DNA from: Trichoplusia ni
Taxonomy: Eukaryota > Arthropoda > Insecta > Lepidoptera > Noctuidae
Length of the DNA: 64,000 nt
Reading direction: 5' to 3'
Assembly: GCF_003590095.1 (NCBI RefSeq)
Contig: NC_039499.1
Coordinates: forward strand, 4,340,001 to 4,404,000
Part shown: one piece after another, positions 12,146 to 25,900 of the stretch
Layout: every line of letters begins with the position of its first letter
Numbering within the stretch: position 1 is the first letter of the stretch
Made by a program: the position numbers and the translations under genes
The notes under the pieces: generated by a model
Seen by the model: only the letters and a program-made list of their open reading frames with translations
What the model was told of the DNA's origin: nothing
Database searches by the model: none

Positions 12146-14049
12146 TTTTAACTACACCCAAAGGAAAATTCCCTGAGTGATTCTGTGAAAAGACATCACT
12201 GGTAATGTCATATCTGAAAAATATGGAACTATAATCACAGCAATAACACTAATAGCACTTAGCTTTAACATCACAATACAGAGCCCCAAAATTAAGGATG
12301 AGCAAAAAAATCGCCAGCTGCCAAAATCAATAAACGCAGTCCCAATTATCTGGTTATAATCCGCCGGACCCTAAAAATGACTCATATGTTATATGACCTT
12401 AGTAAGGATTATTGTTATAAATAATTCAATAAACAATTTCGTATCGCGATGCACAATCGATGTCTGCACTTAGTTTGTAATCTGCTTAGCTTAATCTAAT
12501 TTAAGAAGGGGTCGATCGGATTTAGCTTACTATCCAATTTTAGTATAGAAAAAGTGCATTGACTGGTCAAAGCTGTCGTCGCAGGAAATTCTAACATCAA
12601 CGTTATATTATACGAACTAAGGGAGATTGTGAATCCAAGAAAAACAAACATACATAAGAAAACTGTCACTGCATGTTGAAATTTGTTTGATGGAAGAGTC
12701 CATGTGAAATTTGGACTTTAATTTAAAATAAGGGCCAGATCAAAATGTTAAAATGTGGAAAATCATATCCCCATCCATAAATTTAGTAATAGCAATCAAC
12801 TCTTGGCCAAGGTATCGCCTTAAGAAATAAAATTTTCAATCTTTACAATTTTTGTTTTGGCCAACAAAATTGCCAACCTATGTAAAACAAATGAAACTCA
12901 CATCCCTATTACACCACAACATGAGTTTCCAATTACCCTATCAACACCAGCTCCCGAAGCGACAACATACGGAACAATTAATCTAACTTCTAATTGATGC
13001 AGGTGTACAAAGGCACTGCTCAGAACTCAGTTCGATTCCCTTCAGAAACTGCTCCGCTCAAAGCGAATTTCCAAACCAAATGAGGTGTGCAATTGTGCGT
13101 TCTAACTCTTGGTTTGGGTTCTGTAGCTTTGAATGTGTTATAAGACTCCGTTTGATTGGTCATACGGTGTATGGCGACTTTGACATGGTCATCTCTATTT
13201 TTGCTCATGCCTCAGATTGGAATGAAAATCAGGAAGAATAACATCGAAAAATTCTGCCAAGGCTGTGGAAGTATTTTAAGCGTCCATTTTTTTTGCTTTT
13301 CCTAAATACTGAATACCTAATGGAACCCCAGAAATTAGACGAACAGACTGCTTAAGACTTTGGAAGTATTGTAAGGTACCGCCTCATATTCAAAAGTTAT
13401 TTTATCCCCTTTTTGTAATTATTTGAACACTAGAAATGAGACGAATAAAACGACTCGATACTCAATTGCCATTTAGTGAGAAGGAACGAGTAAAAAAGAT
13501 TCAACCGGGTCCAATAAGTCAACCCTATTTACCTAACATCAGACATGATAGGGTTTGGAAGGGATTACTTTATAATAAGACCGTATTATGAAATTGATTT
13601 TACCAATGAACTAAGTTACATTTCTGTAATAAAGGCTTGCTTGATTAAATACAGATCTGATTTGAGAGGTATTCGCTATAATAATGATAAAAGCAAATCC
13701 TTCAATAGTAACAATTTGTCCAGACGAGTGAACGGGAGCCGCGGTCGCTTCGACCCTTGATTGAATCGTCCTACGTATAATTATCGTAGTTTCAACTGGA
13801 AGATAGCTTAACTAGTGTTGTCAGAATATAAATTCTGTTAAGAAATATGATCAAATTTTAATATGTAGGTAGCATAGTTTTTACTAAGTATTTACAGACC
13901 AGCTGTCCACGCGAAAAACATATAAGTGCTTGGTGAAGAAGAAAAGACAACTACACTATAAGAATAGTAAAGACAAAAAATGTATAACTTTAACAAAATA
14001 TCGTAAACAAAAACGTCGAATAAATACGCACTATAACTTCCATTCAAAT

Positions 14050-14085
14050 TATCGATAATCGATACTATTCTATCGATACTCTCGC
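14050..14085. promoter_or_regulatory. Cluster of ATCGATA motifs
   Basis: Three ATCGATA-type motifs occur within 36 bases (TTATCGATAATCGATAC then CTATCGATACTC). In Drosophila, TATCGATA is the DREF/BEAF-32 recognition core. Function here is inference only. Confidence 0.35.
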
Positions 14086-17000
14086 ATCACTATTTAATAG
14101 GTAAATGTATACGTTACCGAGGCTGACGAAATTGGATTAATTTACAACTGCATACCTTTGGAAGAGCTTGATTTAATAGAACTTATCCCAGGTTAAATTA
14201 TATTAGATTTAGCTTTGGTTGAAACTCGGGGCAAAATCAAATTAAAGTGGAAACACTATCCAGTTAGTTTGTTGAAACATTGTTTTGATTCTGTGCTTTT
14301 TATCAGTAGTAACTGACTTAGATTCCGAGGTAATTTCTGAATTACGAAGTATCTTTATACGTATCACTAAATGTTTGTGAAACCCTCTACTAATCAATTC
14401 TTCAATAAATGTTATATTCCTGCTATTCCTTAGTGCGGGAGTCAAAATATCAATCAATCAAAAGTTTATCGTTTTTTCAATTTAGGCTACTAAGTTTCAC
14501 TTTTTGAAGGTCACATTACATTGGACAGCACCCAGTTTCGCCCACTCTTCACCGCTTCCTAAGTGCTTTTGCTGTGAAAGAAGAAACGGTGCAACAAATT
14601 ACCCAGAAGCTCTATCTTTCCGTTTACAATATTCTTAGTCCTTTAAAAGTGTAAGGAATCACTAGTATTTGTTCTTCTTTCTCACCTTCTGTCTGTCGGA
14701 TTGTATTGCCCTGTAATCTACTATAGAAATCGAATCGCGACATCATTGACAATGTCCAACTTCTCAAAGTGCATTTTTAAATCGTAGGTATAACATTTTT
14801 TGCCTTCTAGACGTCCAGTAAAAAGCATTTTCATTTGATTAATGAATAGAAATAGTTCTATTTGCCCCTGTGCGTGTTGATTCACTATTCAGTATAGTAT
14901 CAATGAACGTAAAAACTATGGTTTATTATTATGCAGGTTTGTTCGTTATCAAGAGCTGTTTACAAGGAAATTATGCAGGAATCCGTGGTGGTGGTGGTTG
15001 GAGGTGGTCTCGGAATTCTGGCTTAATTAGCGTATGGGCTCTTGGACGATTGGAGTTGGTGATGGTTGTATTGTTTGGTCATTGGGTGGATACAATAGCA
15101 CAGATTGCTCGGTGACAGTATATTTTGTTAAATAATATTCGGGGGTCGTAATCGTCGTAAATCTTATATTCCGTTTCTTAAAATAGATATAATTCTGTTT
15201 GCAACCCAGTTGTTCAAAGTGGGAATTCTTAAATGCAGACATTTTTACTAAAGGATTTTGAAAAAAAATATACAAACGAGTCTAATGTTTACTGAGACCC
15301 CTACTTCCGAATAAAAACTGTTAATGAATTTCTTTAATAAATAAAGATAGACCAATTTCAATTTTCAGCACCGAATTTTTACCTTTATCGATGAAAACAA
15401 ACAAAAAATACCTCCATCATTACATCCAACAAAAAAAAAAACTAATCCCACCATTATGACGTCACAGAAATAACATAATTCTTTCTGAGACCACAAACAC
15501 CGTTGCTACATACCCTCGCTCCAAATCCGGTGGACTTGAATACCATTGCTTTAAAAGGGAGAGGGCACTATTTACTAAGACTGCAAGTCCAAGGGCTATA
15601 ATCCCTAGGGAGTAGGGATAGCAGAAACATTTCCGAGAGGAATTAATGTGATGCACTTGTTGTGTTTTTCTTATTAATAAAGCTGTTAGAAATAATTAGT
15701 TGTGTTTTTATGGTGGTAATAAATTTAAGTATCGTGTTGCATGGTTTATATGGATGCGGTGGAGAATTTATGTCACATTTTGTGTCAAAATCTATTTTCG
15801 TTCCCTTACGGAATATTTTTTACTTGAAGTACAACTATGTGAGTATTTGCCGGGAATTGAAGTAATAGTTTTAAGAACTGCGAAACGATCCTTGAAACTG
15901 GTAGCTTTCTCAACAATTTTGAAGACTGTCAATAATTGAATGGCAATTAAACCCAAAGGACCACCAGAACTTTATACCAAGTATTATGCCAATTGAATTA
16001 AACTCCGTCTAAATTGATACCTAGAAAAATTATCTCAAGTACGGCGTATAAATACTACTATAACATAATGCCAAACCAATGATGTCACAAGAACACATAC
16101 GTAGGGAAGGTTTTGACTAGATATGCAACCTCCTTTCAAACTCCCATCTACACCTGGACAAAGTTCTCAGCAACAACAAAAGGCTATTGGAACCCTAGCA
16201 ACAGATGTGGAAACACAACATCGTACTCTATGCGACTGAATCGATACATATCTAGTTCATTGAGGCCCGAGTACTAGACTAACAAACGCACATTACTTAT
16301 GCACCGGCGATCGATGGATGACAACGGTATATTGTAGGGAAGTTAGTGAAGATATTCTGCAATTATGTTTGTTGAATGTTGTTGAGTCAATTACGATACT
16401 CAAGTCGTTTAGTTACTTAAAATGAGTGAAACATTTTGGTGTGCGATTGTTAAAGAAAAAAAATATTTTATCTACTACATTAAATTAAATATATTTGACT
16501 TGTAATTTTTATTGTTACTTCATTTTAGTTGCGTATATTTTGAAACTTAATCTTTGGACTGGAAGTCACACTCGCCTGACTACTAAAGGCTACTGCTATG
16601 TAAAAGGTGTAACTACTTAACTATGGGAACATGCGACAAAAGCAACTTAATACTGTCCTGGGCGATATTAAACGAAACGGTACCGGGTATGGAAAAACAA
16701 CATCGGTTTTGTTTTTCATTAAGAAAAACACTTATTTTTTATGTAAAAAATGTAATTTAAAACAATATTCTAACTGTAACAGTCTTTTCAATATATTTTC
16801 CGTGAACTTATTTTGTAGACGGTACACATCCCAAAGTTTTGAGTGGCTTAAATAAGGCGAGTTGGTCTTTGCGAGACGATTTCGCTCCGATGCGTATTTT
16901 TAACGAGAGCGACAAACTCAGGACAATGCTCTGTTTGGATACTAATTGATGATTTTCTTGTTTTTCCGGGACAAAAAATGGAGGGATCGGTTTGACCCTT

Positions 17001-17680
17001 AGGGTTGCTTTGTTTGTTCCCTTTAGAATAAATTGATTTAAAGTGTAAAAGACACGACCGGTTTTATTTTGGTATGGCAACACTTACTAGGAGGTACCAT
17101 TATTTGGATAAAAATTACCCATATGATACCTAATGCTGGGAATTAATGATTAGTTTTCGATAAGAAAACTGAATAAAAACGAAAAACAAAATAATTCAAC
17201 TAGAGATGGTACGTAACGCAAACAATATTAAACTTCACTCAGATGACATTAAAGTTCACGTTGACATAACCATAATTCTATATCATCGTGCGTATGGTAC
17301 AAAACGAAAATAGCCCAAAACCGAAAAAGAACATACGATATTCAGATATGAAAACAATACTCTGAAAGCCAAACAATCCATGGTATGCCACGGTGAATGA
17401 TCAGGATCGTTATAAATCTTCACGCCAGCACGATGCAGGGCGGTCACAGATTTACATAGTGGACAAACATAAAACTGTCACCGATATATCTAATGTAGCA
17501 ACAGAAAGACGGATAGTCCATTTTATTGTAATACGCGAACGGATAGTGCCTGCATTGAATATCTAAATATTCAGGATTTCAAATATGGATGTTGATGATT
17601 TAAATATCAAATTTTATTTGGAAAGGGAAGTGTGAATAGATTTGTATTTATTTTATAATCGATTCAACTTCTTTTTCAGG

Positions 17681-17758
17681 GTACTATTAGGAATAGCTTT
17701 TGTTAAAATTGCAATTGGTGTTGTACTTGTTACATGTCGTTATTTAGCATATCAATGA
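17681..17758 (+). CDS. Doubtful short terminal exon encoding a hydrophobic tail
   Basis: A good acceptor (CTTCTTTTTCAG, ending at 17680) precedes a frame reading VLLGIAFVKIAIGVVLVTCR and ending a few residues later at a TGA. A C-terminal hydrophobic helix of this length would suit a membrane anchor or a GPI-signal tail. No upstream exon is recognisable and there is no homology I can name, so this may be chance. Confidence 0.2.
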   Translation, partial: VLLGIAFVKIAIGVVLVTCRYLAYQ

Positions 17759-18730
17759 GGTTAGCCTGTGTATTAACTATGTGTGCCTTGCCTTACCTGC
17801 TTCCATCTAACGTCTTCCTTGTACTGGCCCTCAGGAAAACCTGGGCAGTTTATAGCACATTAGCAAGGGCCAATCTAGCTAGCTCTACAGGCACATACGA
17901 GCATTTCATATACACCAGGATGGTAACATTTTTGATAGGTCTATTCCACTTTACATCCAGAATAACGATACCATTTGAACACAATATTATGGCAAATTTG
18001 CCAGTAATAGCTGGCAACTAACAGCAGTATAACTGACCACTGTCACTACCGCAACAATGAGCAATCCTGTGGGATACGCCGCAATCAGCGCATGGCAATC
18101 ATTCGCACAATTACTTCAAATGACTGTGGAATATGTATGATAACCCGAAATATGTGGCCAATGTTATTCTATTTACATTTTTCCAGGTGATTTTACAACG
18201 TCTTTCGTTTCCGAGAGTTCAGTTGAATTTTGATTCTAGGACATATTACTACTCAATTATGCAAAACTTCATCAGGTTTGGGTAAGGTGATAGAAAAATC
18301 TGGTTATGAAAAAAATTGCCATTGACATACAAGGGATTAAATATTCAATTGGCAAATCATTAATATTTACAGGTCATTAACTCCAAAGTTAAATGGGAAT
18401 AACAAACTGACAATAGTTTTCATCGGACACCTCTACTCATAAACTAAGTTTTGCAACAACGTACCGATATTAGAAAGTTTGACAAATACTCGGAGTTCAA
18501 AACAAATTAGTTCCCGAGGGAATTAATTGAATAATTCTCAACTAAACGCCTCAAAACCGACAGTTGTCGAGTATTGATTTCTAGTACCCTCAAGTGACAA
18601 CTGTGGCCCAAGTGGAGAGAAAAAACGATTTTTAGCAACATTACCAATTTACTGAACATATGTATGTGTAAAAAATATATATCTGCTTACAGAAGGTTCT
18701 AAAAAGGAATGCTATTTAAACTCGGTATTA

Positions 18731-18895
18731 GGACACGGCAAAAGAAGCGTCGGTCGTCCGGGAGCAAGATGGGTCGATGACACAAGAAAGATATCGGGTC
18801 GAGTCTGGATGAGGCTAGCACAGGACCGTAGAAATTGGCACGAGAAAGCGGAGGCCTATGTCCAGCAGTGGGAAGATAGGTGATGATGATGATTA
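18731..18895 (+). mobile_element. 3' terminus of an RTE-clade LINE with (TGA)n tail
   Basis: A 50-codon open frame ends in TGA at 18881-18883, directly followed by the (TGA)n tail. Its peptide contains SVGRPGARWVDD, WMRLAQDR and EAYVQQWEDR. This is the conserved C-terminal end of RTE/BovB-like endonuclease-reverse transcriptases of Lepidoptera. Only the 3' end is present, which is normal for 5'-truncated LINE copies. Remnants of the same type of tail occur at 41105, 45585 and, inverted, at 59406. Confidence 0.85.
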
Positions 18896-20509
18896 GGCAT
18901 AGTAAATAAAATGCAATTGTTTTCATGCTGCTATCAGAAAATATAGTACAGGTTACAATGATATCCGCTAACCTCTTAAAACTTACACCACCCAAGATAG
19001 CACCCCACAAAAACAAGGGTGGATTTGCAGAATTAAATAAAAAAGTGCACCTTACCGGACACAGAAATGGCGTTAAATCTATTGGATTTTTTCAGAGACT
19101 CAGCGATTTTTTTTCCACACAGTATTATTTGAGTGTTATAGTAAAGAGGGGTGCAGAAGTTTTTGTCATTTTTGATGGTATGAAGATGTTTATTGGCAAA
19201 GATTGACTGGCTTTTAGGAAAGAATTTTAGTAAACGGTATATTGAGTTGTCGCAGAGTTTCGTAGGTGTATTTTGTAAGTGGTTTTGAAACCTATAGATG
19301 ATATTGTTTACTGCAAATTGTCAATATTTTATGTTTCTTCGTTTTTGTTTGAGTCTCAATATTAATTTCTAGCTTTCGGACACTTGTATGCGTGAACTTA
19401 AATTTGATATTTTTTTAAAGTTTAAAGTATCTATTTCTTTTACATAGGTAACATTAATCACTAAATTATATGCCCCACAAAACCGTTTACACGGTTACAC
19501 TGCGGGAGTAAGTGTCTCTTATTTATATAAATATAATAACAAATAATAATTTGTTGAATTTTATAATAAAATTAACTTCTGAATTAAAAGATTACTCTTT
19601 AATTTAAAATCAATCAGAGATAAATCAAATTAAATATTGATTAATTTAACTAAAGTGAATTTCAATTACCAATACATATTAATCGATCCCATTTGGAATC
19701 AAAAGATAAAATTAAATAATCCATATACAGCGTGTTCAATTTGTGTGTGTATATACAGCATGCTCCATATATTTAACTTGGTATAAATAATACTGTGATA
19801 ATTTACGTAGGCAGTATTATGCGTTCTCGCATAAAATCTGACCATGGCATTATTTAGTCGTGGATTCACATAAATCTAACACGATAAATCAATATTTGCA
19901 GTGGCGAGCTAAAAGCACCCTTTCTGTTTGTACAAATGCAATTCATTCGATATATACATGATGCATTGGCTGCCAGTGGTCCCAAGTCCACAAACTGGTG
20001 AATTACAATGGAATATCAACTGTGATGGTATAGATTTATAGTTCAAAATTGTTTGTACAAGTGAGATAATGTCGATAATGTAGTAAGGTTTAAGATTATT
20101 TAATTCGTTCGCTTGTCAACGTTCATAACATATTGGGATTTATTGTGTTATGTTGGCTTTTGCAGTTTGCACAAAACAAATGATTACACTGTATTTTTAG
20201 TTAAAAAAAAATATGATGAAAGTGAATAATACAATCTGCAGTAGCAAAGTTTTAAAAAGTAATACATAGTTTATCAGAATCTAGTGTAGTAATTTATTGT
20301 TCTACGGCTTAAATGTTAAGTAACACAAACTTATCTTTTAGTGTCCGACGCCAACAAACTTAAATCCAGTAAAACCCCCACAAGATAAGCTTCACAATAA
20401 GCCGCTTAAACCTAAACTTAGTTTCTGCACACAAAGGCTGAACTATAACAAAATTAGCCAGCACACTACTATCCTAGTAATGAAACAAGACGCGAGTGAC
20501 AGCCCTAAT

Positions 20510-20585
20510 GCAGGAGTGACGTCAGCGATGCGCCGTGACGTTTTATTGGCCGCGCAACGCTTTGATCTCGCCGCGGCCGTTTCAA
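20510..20585. promoter_or_regulatory. CpG-rich promoter-like island with TGACGTCA and inverted CCAAT
   Basis: An exact TGACGTCA (20517-20524), a TGACGTTTT variant (20536), an inverted CCAAT (ATTGG, 20545-20549) and CGCCGCGGCCG lie within 75 bases. The combination resembles the island at 11800-11900. It may be an alternative first-exon promoter for a gene with long introns. No coding exon is adjacent. Confidence 0.4.
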
Positions 20586-22099
20586 TTACCAATTAGATGT
20601 GCGTTCGATACACGTATGAGTTTAGGGTTGCCAGTTTCGACTACAATAAGCTTATTGCCAGTTTGGTTTACAGTGTTTGCTGTGTTTGCATCTCGACTTT
20701 GATCACAAAAGAGGTATTTAGTTACCGTGTGTTGTGGATTTAGTATTTCGATGGTGTTATTGGGCTGTACAAGATTATTGTACTATTTGGCGTGTATTCG
20801 CGTATGTGGACGGGTCTGCCTTGGGTCTTTGACAGTTTAGTTTACACCGAATTTTGAGGCTGTCCAATTGTGTTTATTCTTGCTTTTTGTAACATATATT
20901 ATGTAGGAACTAAAAGCTTAGGATATTCGTAAAATTTTCTTGGGGATAGGATTATCATTACTTTTCGTTAATTAACTTACATCGGCAGAAAAACAGCGGA
21001 GAAAATAAAACTTCATAATTCGGACTCTCAAATATATTTAACTTAATCCTTTTCGGTAAACAGTGAGGTTCCATCTGATAACTGTCGTATTAAATTACTG
21101 GACGATGGAAGTACTACTTTAATTAAGCACTCATTTATTTAAGTTAATTAATGAAATGCTAGTTGACTGTTGCTTGTCACCATTTTGGTATAATTTGTCT
21201 TTTTATTACTCAAATTATACTGAGGTGATTGTAATAAGGCTTTTCGACAAAATACTTCATTGGTTTTACCAATCAGCCTCGAATTTATTTTTGTTCGTAG
21301 CTTTTATTGTTTTGCTACAAAACTTTTTGTTGCACACCTTTGACGGAATCTTTTCTTTAGTATATATTGGATATATTCTCCTTATTAATATCACAGTACC
21401 ATCAATCGACTTTCTGAACCATTGAAAAGAACCTAACCTTTTTCGTACAAAATTAAATAATTAAAAAACCAAAATCCAGTTTTTTTTCCAAAAAAATTGT
21501 GTCTGTTCAGCTATCTTTGTTTACAGATTATTAACCTAACCCTCCCGTTTCCTTAGTCAATACAGCACAACCGGACTTTTTAAGCCCGGTAACAGGGTAA
21601 ACCCGGTAAAGCCGGTCCATGTTATACTGATCGAATATCTTTTCCGGATATTGAATTTTCCCGCGCTCAGGAAGTCGTCGCGGACGAATACGACTGGCCG
21701 GCTACTTGGCGCCATAGCTTTTTATTTTCTTTGCTTTTCTTTTATTTATTTAATAGTAAACAAAGATACGAACTAACGTAACTTTGTAGGACAAACATCT
21801 GAGTCGAACTTACTATTTGTCTCAAATGAAATTGTTAAATCATTAAGCAGTTTGAACGTCCATCCAACCAAGGCACGTCACCTTCCACCAAAGCACAACA
21901 GACACACCGCTCATTTAAAAAATCATGTTCTCTGCCCCGATTCTGCTATTTATAATAGCCGATGAATGAAAGAAATTGGATTAAAACGACACTATTCGTA
22001 TTTTCCTACGATTTTCACAAGGCAAGTCAGTAAGGGGCGAAACACTCGAAATTTTGACCCAGGACTACGTTCGAGTGGCTTTCCATGTAATGGCCAAGT

Positions 22100-22217
22100 G
22101 CAAGGGACGTAGCACAGCGGTTCAGGTTTAGTCAATAAGAGTCTGACACTACCCACTCCTTCCCAAAGAAGTTAAATATGAGATGAGTATCCATGATTAC
22201 GTCCCCAAAACAAATAA
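22100..22217 (+). repeat. SINE copy, same family as 48486-48597
   Basis: GGACGTAGCACAGCGGTTCA, GGTTTAGTCAATAAGAGTCT and GACACTACCCACT match the 48486 copy closely. Both end in A-rich sequence after a CCATGA block. Orientation is plus for both. Confidence 0.7.
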
Positions 22218-22884
22218 AAAAATGTTTGTGTGGAATCATAAAACTATCTTCGCGTTTAAGTAAAAAATGTTTTATTGACTTCCCTAAACTTTTATCTTAT
22301 TTTTCTTGTGTTGTTATAACAAAGTTGCTTCGTTTGTTACTTTGTTTTAGTATAAACTTATGAGTTTAATCTTAGTTTTCTGCTGTGTCTGATATTGACC
22401 TCTTCTGATTTATTTCTGGTCGCAACATATTGAGTAGTTTTATTCTAGCTGACGAAAGACTTTACCACACAAAAATGTTTGAAAAGTTGTATAGTGCTTG
22501 GACATATTATTTTATAAGTTAGATGTCCAAGTTAATAAAGCGCTTGGTCGGCTGTACTCGTGATCAGGAAGTCTGCTGAACCTTTTTTCAAGATTTAAAA
22601 TACTTACATGAATGAATAAATTCTCGATTGCTTTTATAGCACATATATATAGACATATTAGATATGGAAAAGGATATTTGCCAGACAGTTTTAAATAAAA
22701 AAAACTTCATGCCTCAAGTGATACACAAATAGCAAAAATGCTATACAAACATAAAATGCACTCAAAATTTTAAAATCTACCTAGATAATAATCGTTTTTT
22801 AATCCGTTTATCGTAATAGTCTCGGAGTTCGTGATTGATGACGTACGATCAAAATCATGATGCATTAGATATGATCTCACGAGT

Positions 22885-22905
22885 GACGCGTGTGACGTCA
22901 CCAAT
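22885..22905. promoter_or_regulatory. Composite TGACGTCA-CCAAT site
   Basis: TGACGTCA (22893-22900) is followed immediately by CCAAT (22901-22905), and preceded by GTGACGCGTG. Adjacent CRE and CCAAT sites are typical of proximal promoters. No transcript is identifiable. Confidence 0.35.
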
Positions 22906-25900
22906 TTCACAAATTGCTGCGCCTATGATGAATGATTCTTATAGAGTTAGTTGGGAATGAGAGTGAAGCGAAGGATATGGGAGACGAATGTTTAAATAAA
23001 GTTATTTTTGTTTTTTTTGCAAGAAATAAGAAGTGTATTTAAATAACTAGAGAATTATAATGATCTATACTTTAAAATATACCAGGTCGTATAATTTCAG
23101 AATCGATTAATTTATTCCAGTTATAAACGTCACTAAAATAAAAATGGCGAATTTTCATTCAGTGACGTGCAATGGCATGCTGTCCATTTCTTTATAAAAA
23201 GTGAAATGTTAAATAAACAGTACGAATGATTAAAAAGTTGTAACATTTATGTATTGTTTACTTATTGTTGAGGTAAATATGAGAATGTAGGTATTAAGTA
23301 AAAAAATAGCGATAAGAAACCATTTCTATGAAACAGACAAATGAGAATCAATTCCTGTATTGATAAAAAAAAAACTAGACCACAACATATACCTACAATT
23401 AAAAATCACATAAATCTATTATATAAAATTCTCGTAAAATATATAAAACATTACTCAGATAAACACAAACAAACGCATACAATAAATAACTTTAATACTG
23501 CAAACGTCTTCGCCATTTTTGCCATTAAGTATGGCAGCACGATTAGCGTGGCACATAATAATGTTGCCAGACAACTGAGTTATAGCGGGCTGTAATGGCC
23601 GCGAGACGAATAAAACGGATAAAACTGCCTTTGCCAATAGCTTTTACAATATCGTTCAATAGGTCTGGGAAAATAAATTGTTTTTATACACACTTTGAAC
23701 ATATTGACGGATCGTAAGAAAGATTGTCAAAGTATAGATTTACTGCTTTCATTATCTTTTTGGGAATCACACAAGATGGCGTTGTCTGTCATTGCGTAAG
23801 ACTGAGGACTATTTTGTTTTGTATGGTATCTCTATATTTTCTATCGTTGTATGTTCCAACAGTAGGAAACAAAACGAGAAACCTATATTAAATTATACGT
23901 ATTTAAAAATGTGGGAGTAGATTTCTCAAAGGGCAAATGTGTGTTTTTAAGGCATTGCAACATTTGCTATTATTTCCAGCGCCTAAAAACTCAAGATAGT
24001 TGTAATCACTGGGTACCTACCAAAGAAAACGCAATTTTATTATTGGCTTCAGTCTATAAACAGCTAGAACTGCAAGAACTGGAATCCTATTAGAATATTG
24101 CACATTAAGAGAAATTAAGATTGCTGTTTTACCGCTATTTTAACAACTGTAGAGGGCAAATTAAGCCGATCCTACAGAAAAATTACGTTATTTGGATACA
24201 TTTTTTTTATTATCACCTAGGGATACGAAAATAACACAAACATCCATCATCTTGAAGGCGAAAAAAATGTTTCCACGACAAATAACGCTGATTTAAGGCG
24301 ATGACGTCACGAATAACTCTCTTTTTAATGGTATATGTATCTACGAGGCGGAAATGTGTGCAATAAAATGGATTTATATTGTAGTCCGGATTATTGGTAT
24401 ATAGCTGTTTTGATATAATTGAACGTGAACAAAAGTGCGAATTAGAACATTTTCGTCGATAAAAATACGGCAAAAATATTTTAATACGACATGAATTTGA
24501 AAACATGTTTAATTATTATTGCAAAATTATTATTAAAATTTACATAAGATATAAAGAAAAACTGTCGAACAAATCAGTTATATATCAAAACGTACATATT
24601 ATTATATACGGTATGCAATCCTGATTGTAAACTATGTCTATCTAAAAGTGCGTGAAATTGAAAGCTAAAATGACAGCGATAAAGAAAAATTAAAAATAAA
24701 CAGCGAAACGAATTTTAAATTTGAAATTCGAAGGAACGACCATAAACCGACGTTTCCATAATTTAAATTAAGAACAGAATTGAAAAAAAAGGCCGAAATT
24801 GATACAACGTAGGTACAAAATGCAATTTAAACAGCGCTTTTTGACGCAACATAATAAAAGCAAAGCGTTTTAAATTTAGAATTAAAAATGTATAATACTA
24901 ACATGATTGACACCGGAGACTCTGGTCTTGTTCAATTTAGATAAGTTGGTGCCCATTCGTAGCCATTAATGCCGGTCCTCCCCAACAACTCCTAATTAAA
25001 CTTGAACCTTATTTTCATACACATAAAGTCTAAATTACAGTTTCTTGTAAAATATTACCGAAATATTTGGCACAGTTAAGGCCACAACGTCTTGGACAAT
25101 CACTATCACAATAGTCTTAATATAATTTGAACACAGTTTATAGTTAATTGTTAAAAGCCACTATGGTGCAGTCAATTCACTGGTAAGCTGAAACGAAAAC
25201 CTGGAGTTTAATTATTTTAGACTTTTATTACTTTAAATAAAACTTCAAGAGAATATCAATAAAATGAAAGTAACTAAAATACGAATATTTAAATTAAATA
25301 ATTCCTATCAGACATGATCATTATTATATTCGAATTATTGAATTATTGATAACTTAAAAAAACTCCTAATACTGTACTCACAGACCATCTGAAGGACATT
25401 AAAATGAGTATTAAATCGTAGTCTACAATTTATTCTACTTTACATTTGAACCGTATTACTGTATTCAATAACTTAACATTATCCCACATTAAACCCAACA
25501 CAAGCCGAGTAAAGATGTGTCAATACACTATCAGTGCTTACGCCATCGTCTTAAAAAGGGCAACTCCTACCATAAACCCCCAAAATAATATCATTGCAAT
25601 TGTCCAAGGGAGATGTTGCTCTACGTGTATCGCGCTGTCTCCCTTTGACTTTTAAAACAGTGTTAGACTAAGAGGTCTTGGTAGACAGGTCTCGCTTCAT
25701 TCACTTGAGCCCACGTACATGTGGGCGAGCAAGTATGAATCAAAGTATCAATGGGCATTCGACTCTCACTTTGCAACATAAACGCGTTTATATTTTATGA
25801 ATGATTCCACTTACTAACTTTATTTTTGGCCAGTATTTTCGTGTTCGATTTTATAAACTGGTAAAAATAAAATTGCATTCTTAATTTTAAAATTCCATTT

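Larger units (their letters stand above)
11950..18690. other. Non-coding stretch with SINE copy and unrecognised open frames
   Basis: No recognisable gene. The stretch contains a tRNA-type SINE (12055-12145) and a cluster of ATCGATA motifs (14050-14085). It has a TGACGTCA at 15457-15464 and a possible hydrophobic-tail exon after an acceptor at 17680. An open frame at 17734-18021 is not recognised. Confidence 0.5.

Noticed and set aside
17734..18021. 95-codon plus-strand open frame with hydrophobic segments
   Set aside because: No recognisable family and no conserved motif. The opposite strand also carries coding-like fragments, suggesting a decayed mobile element.
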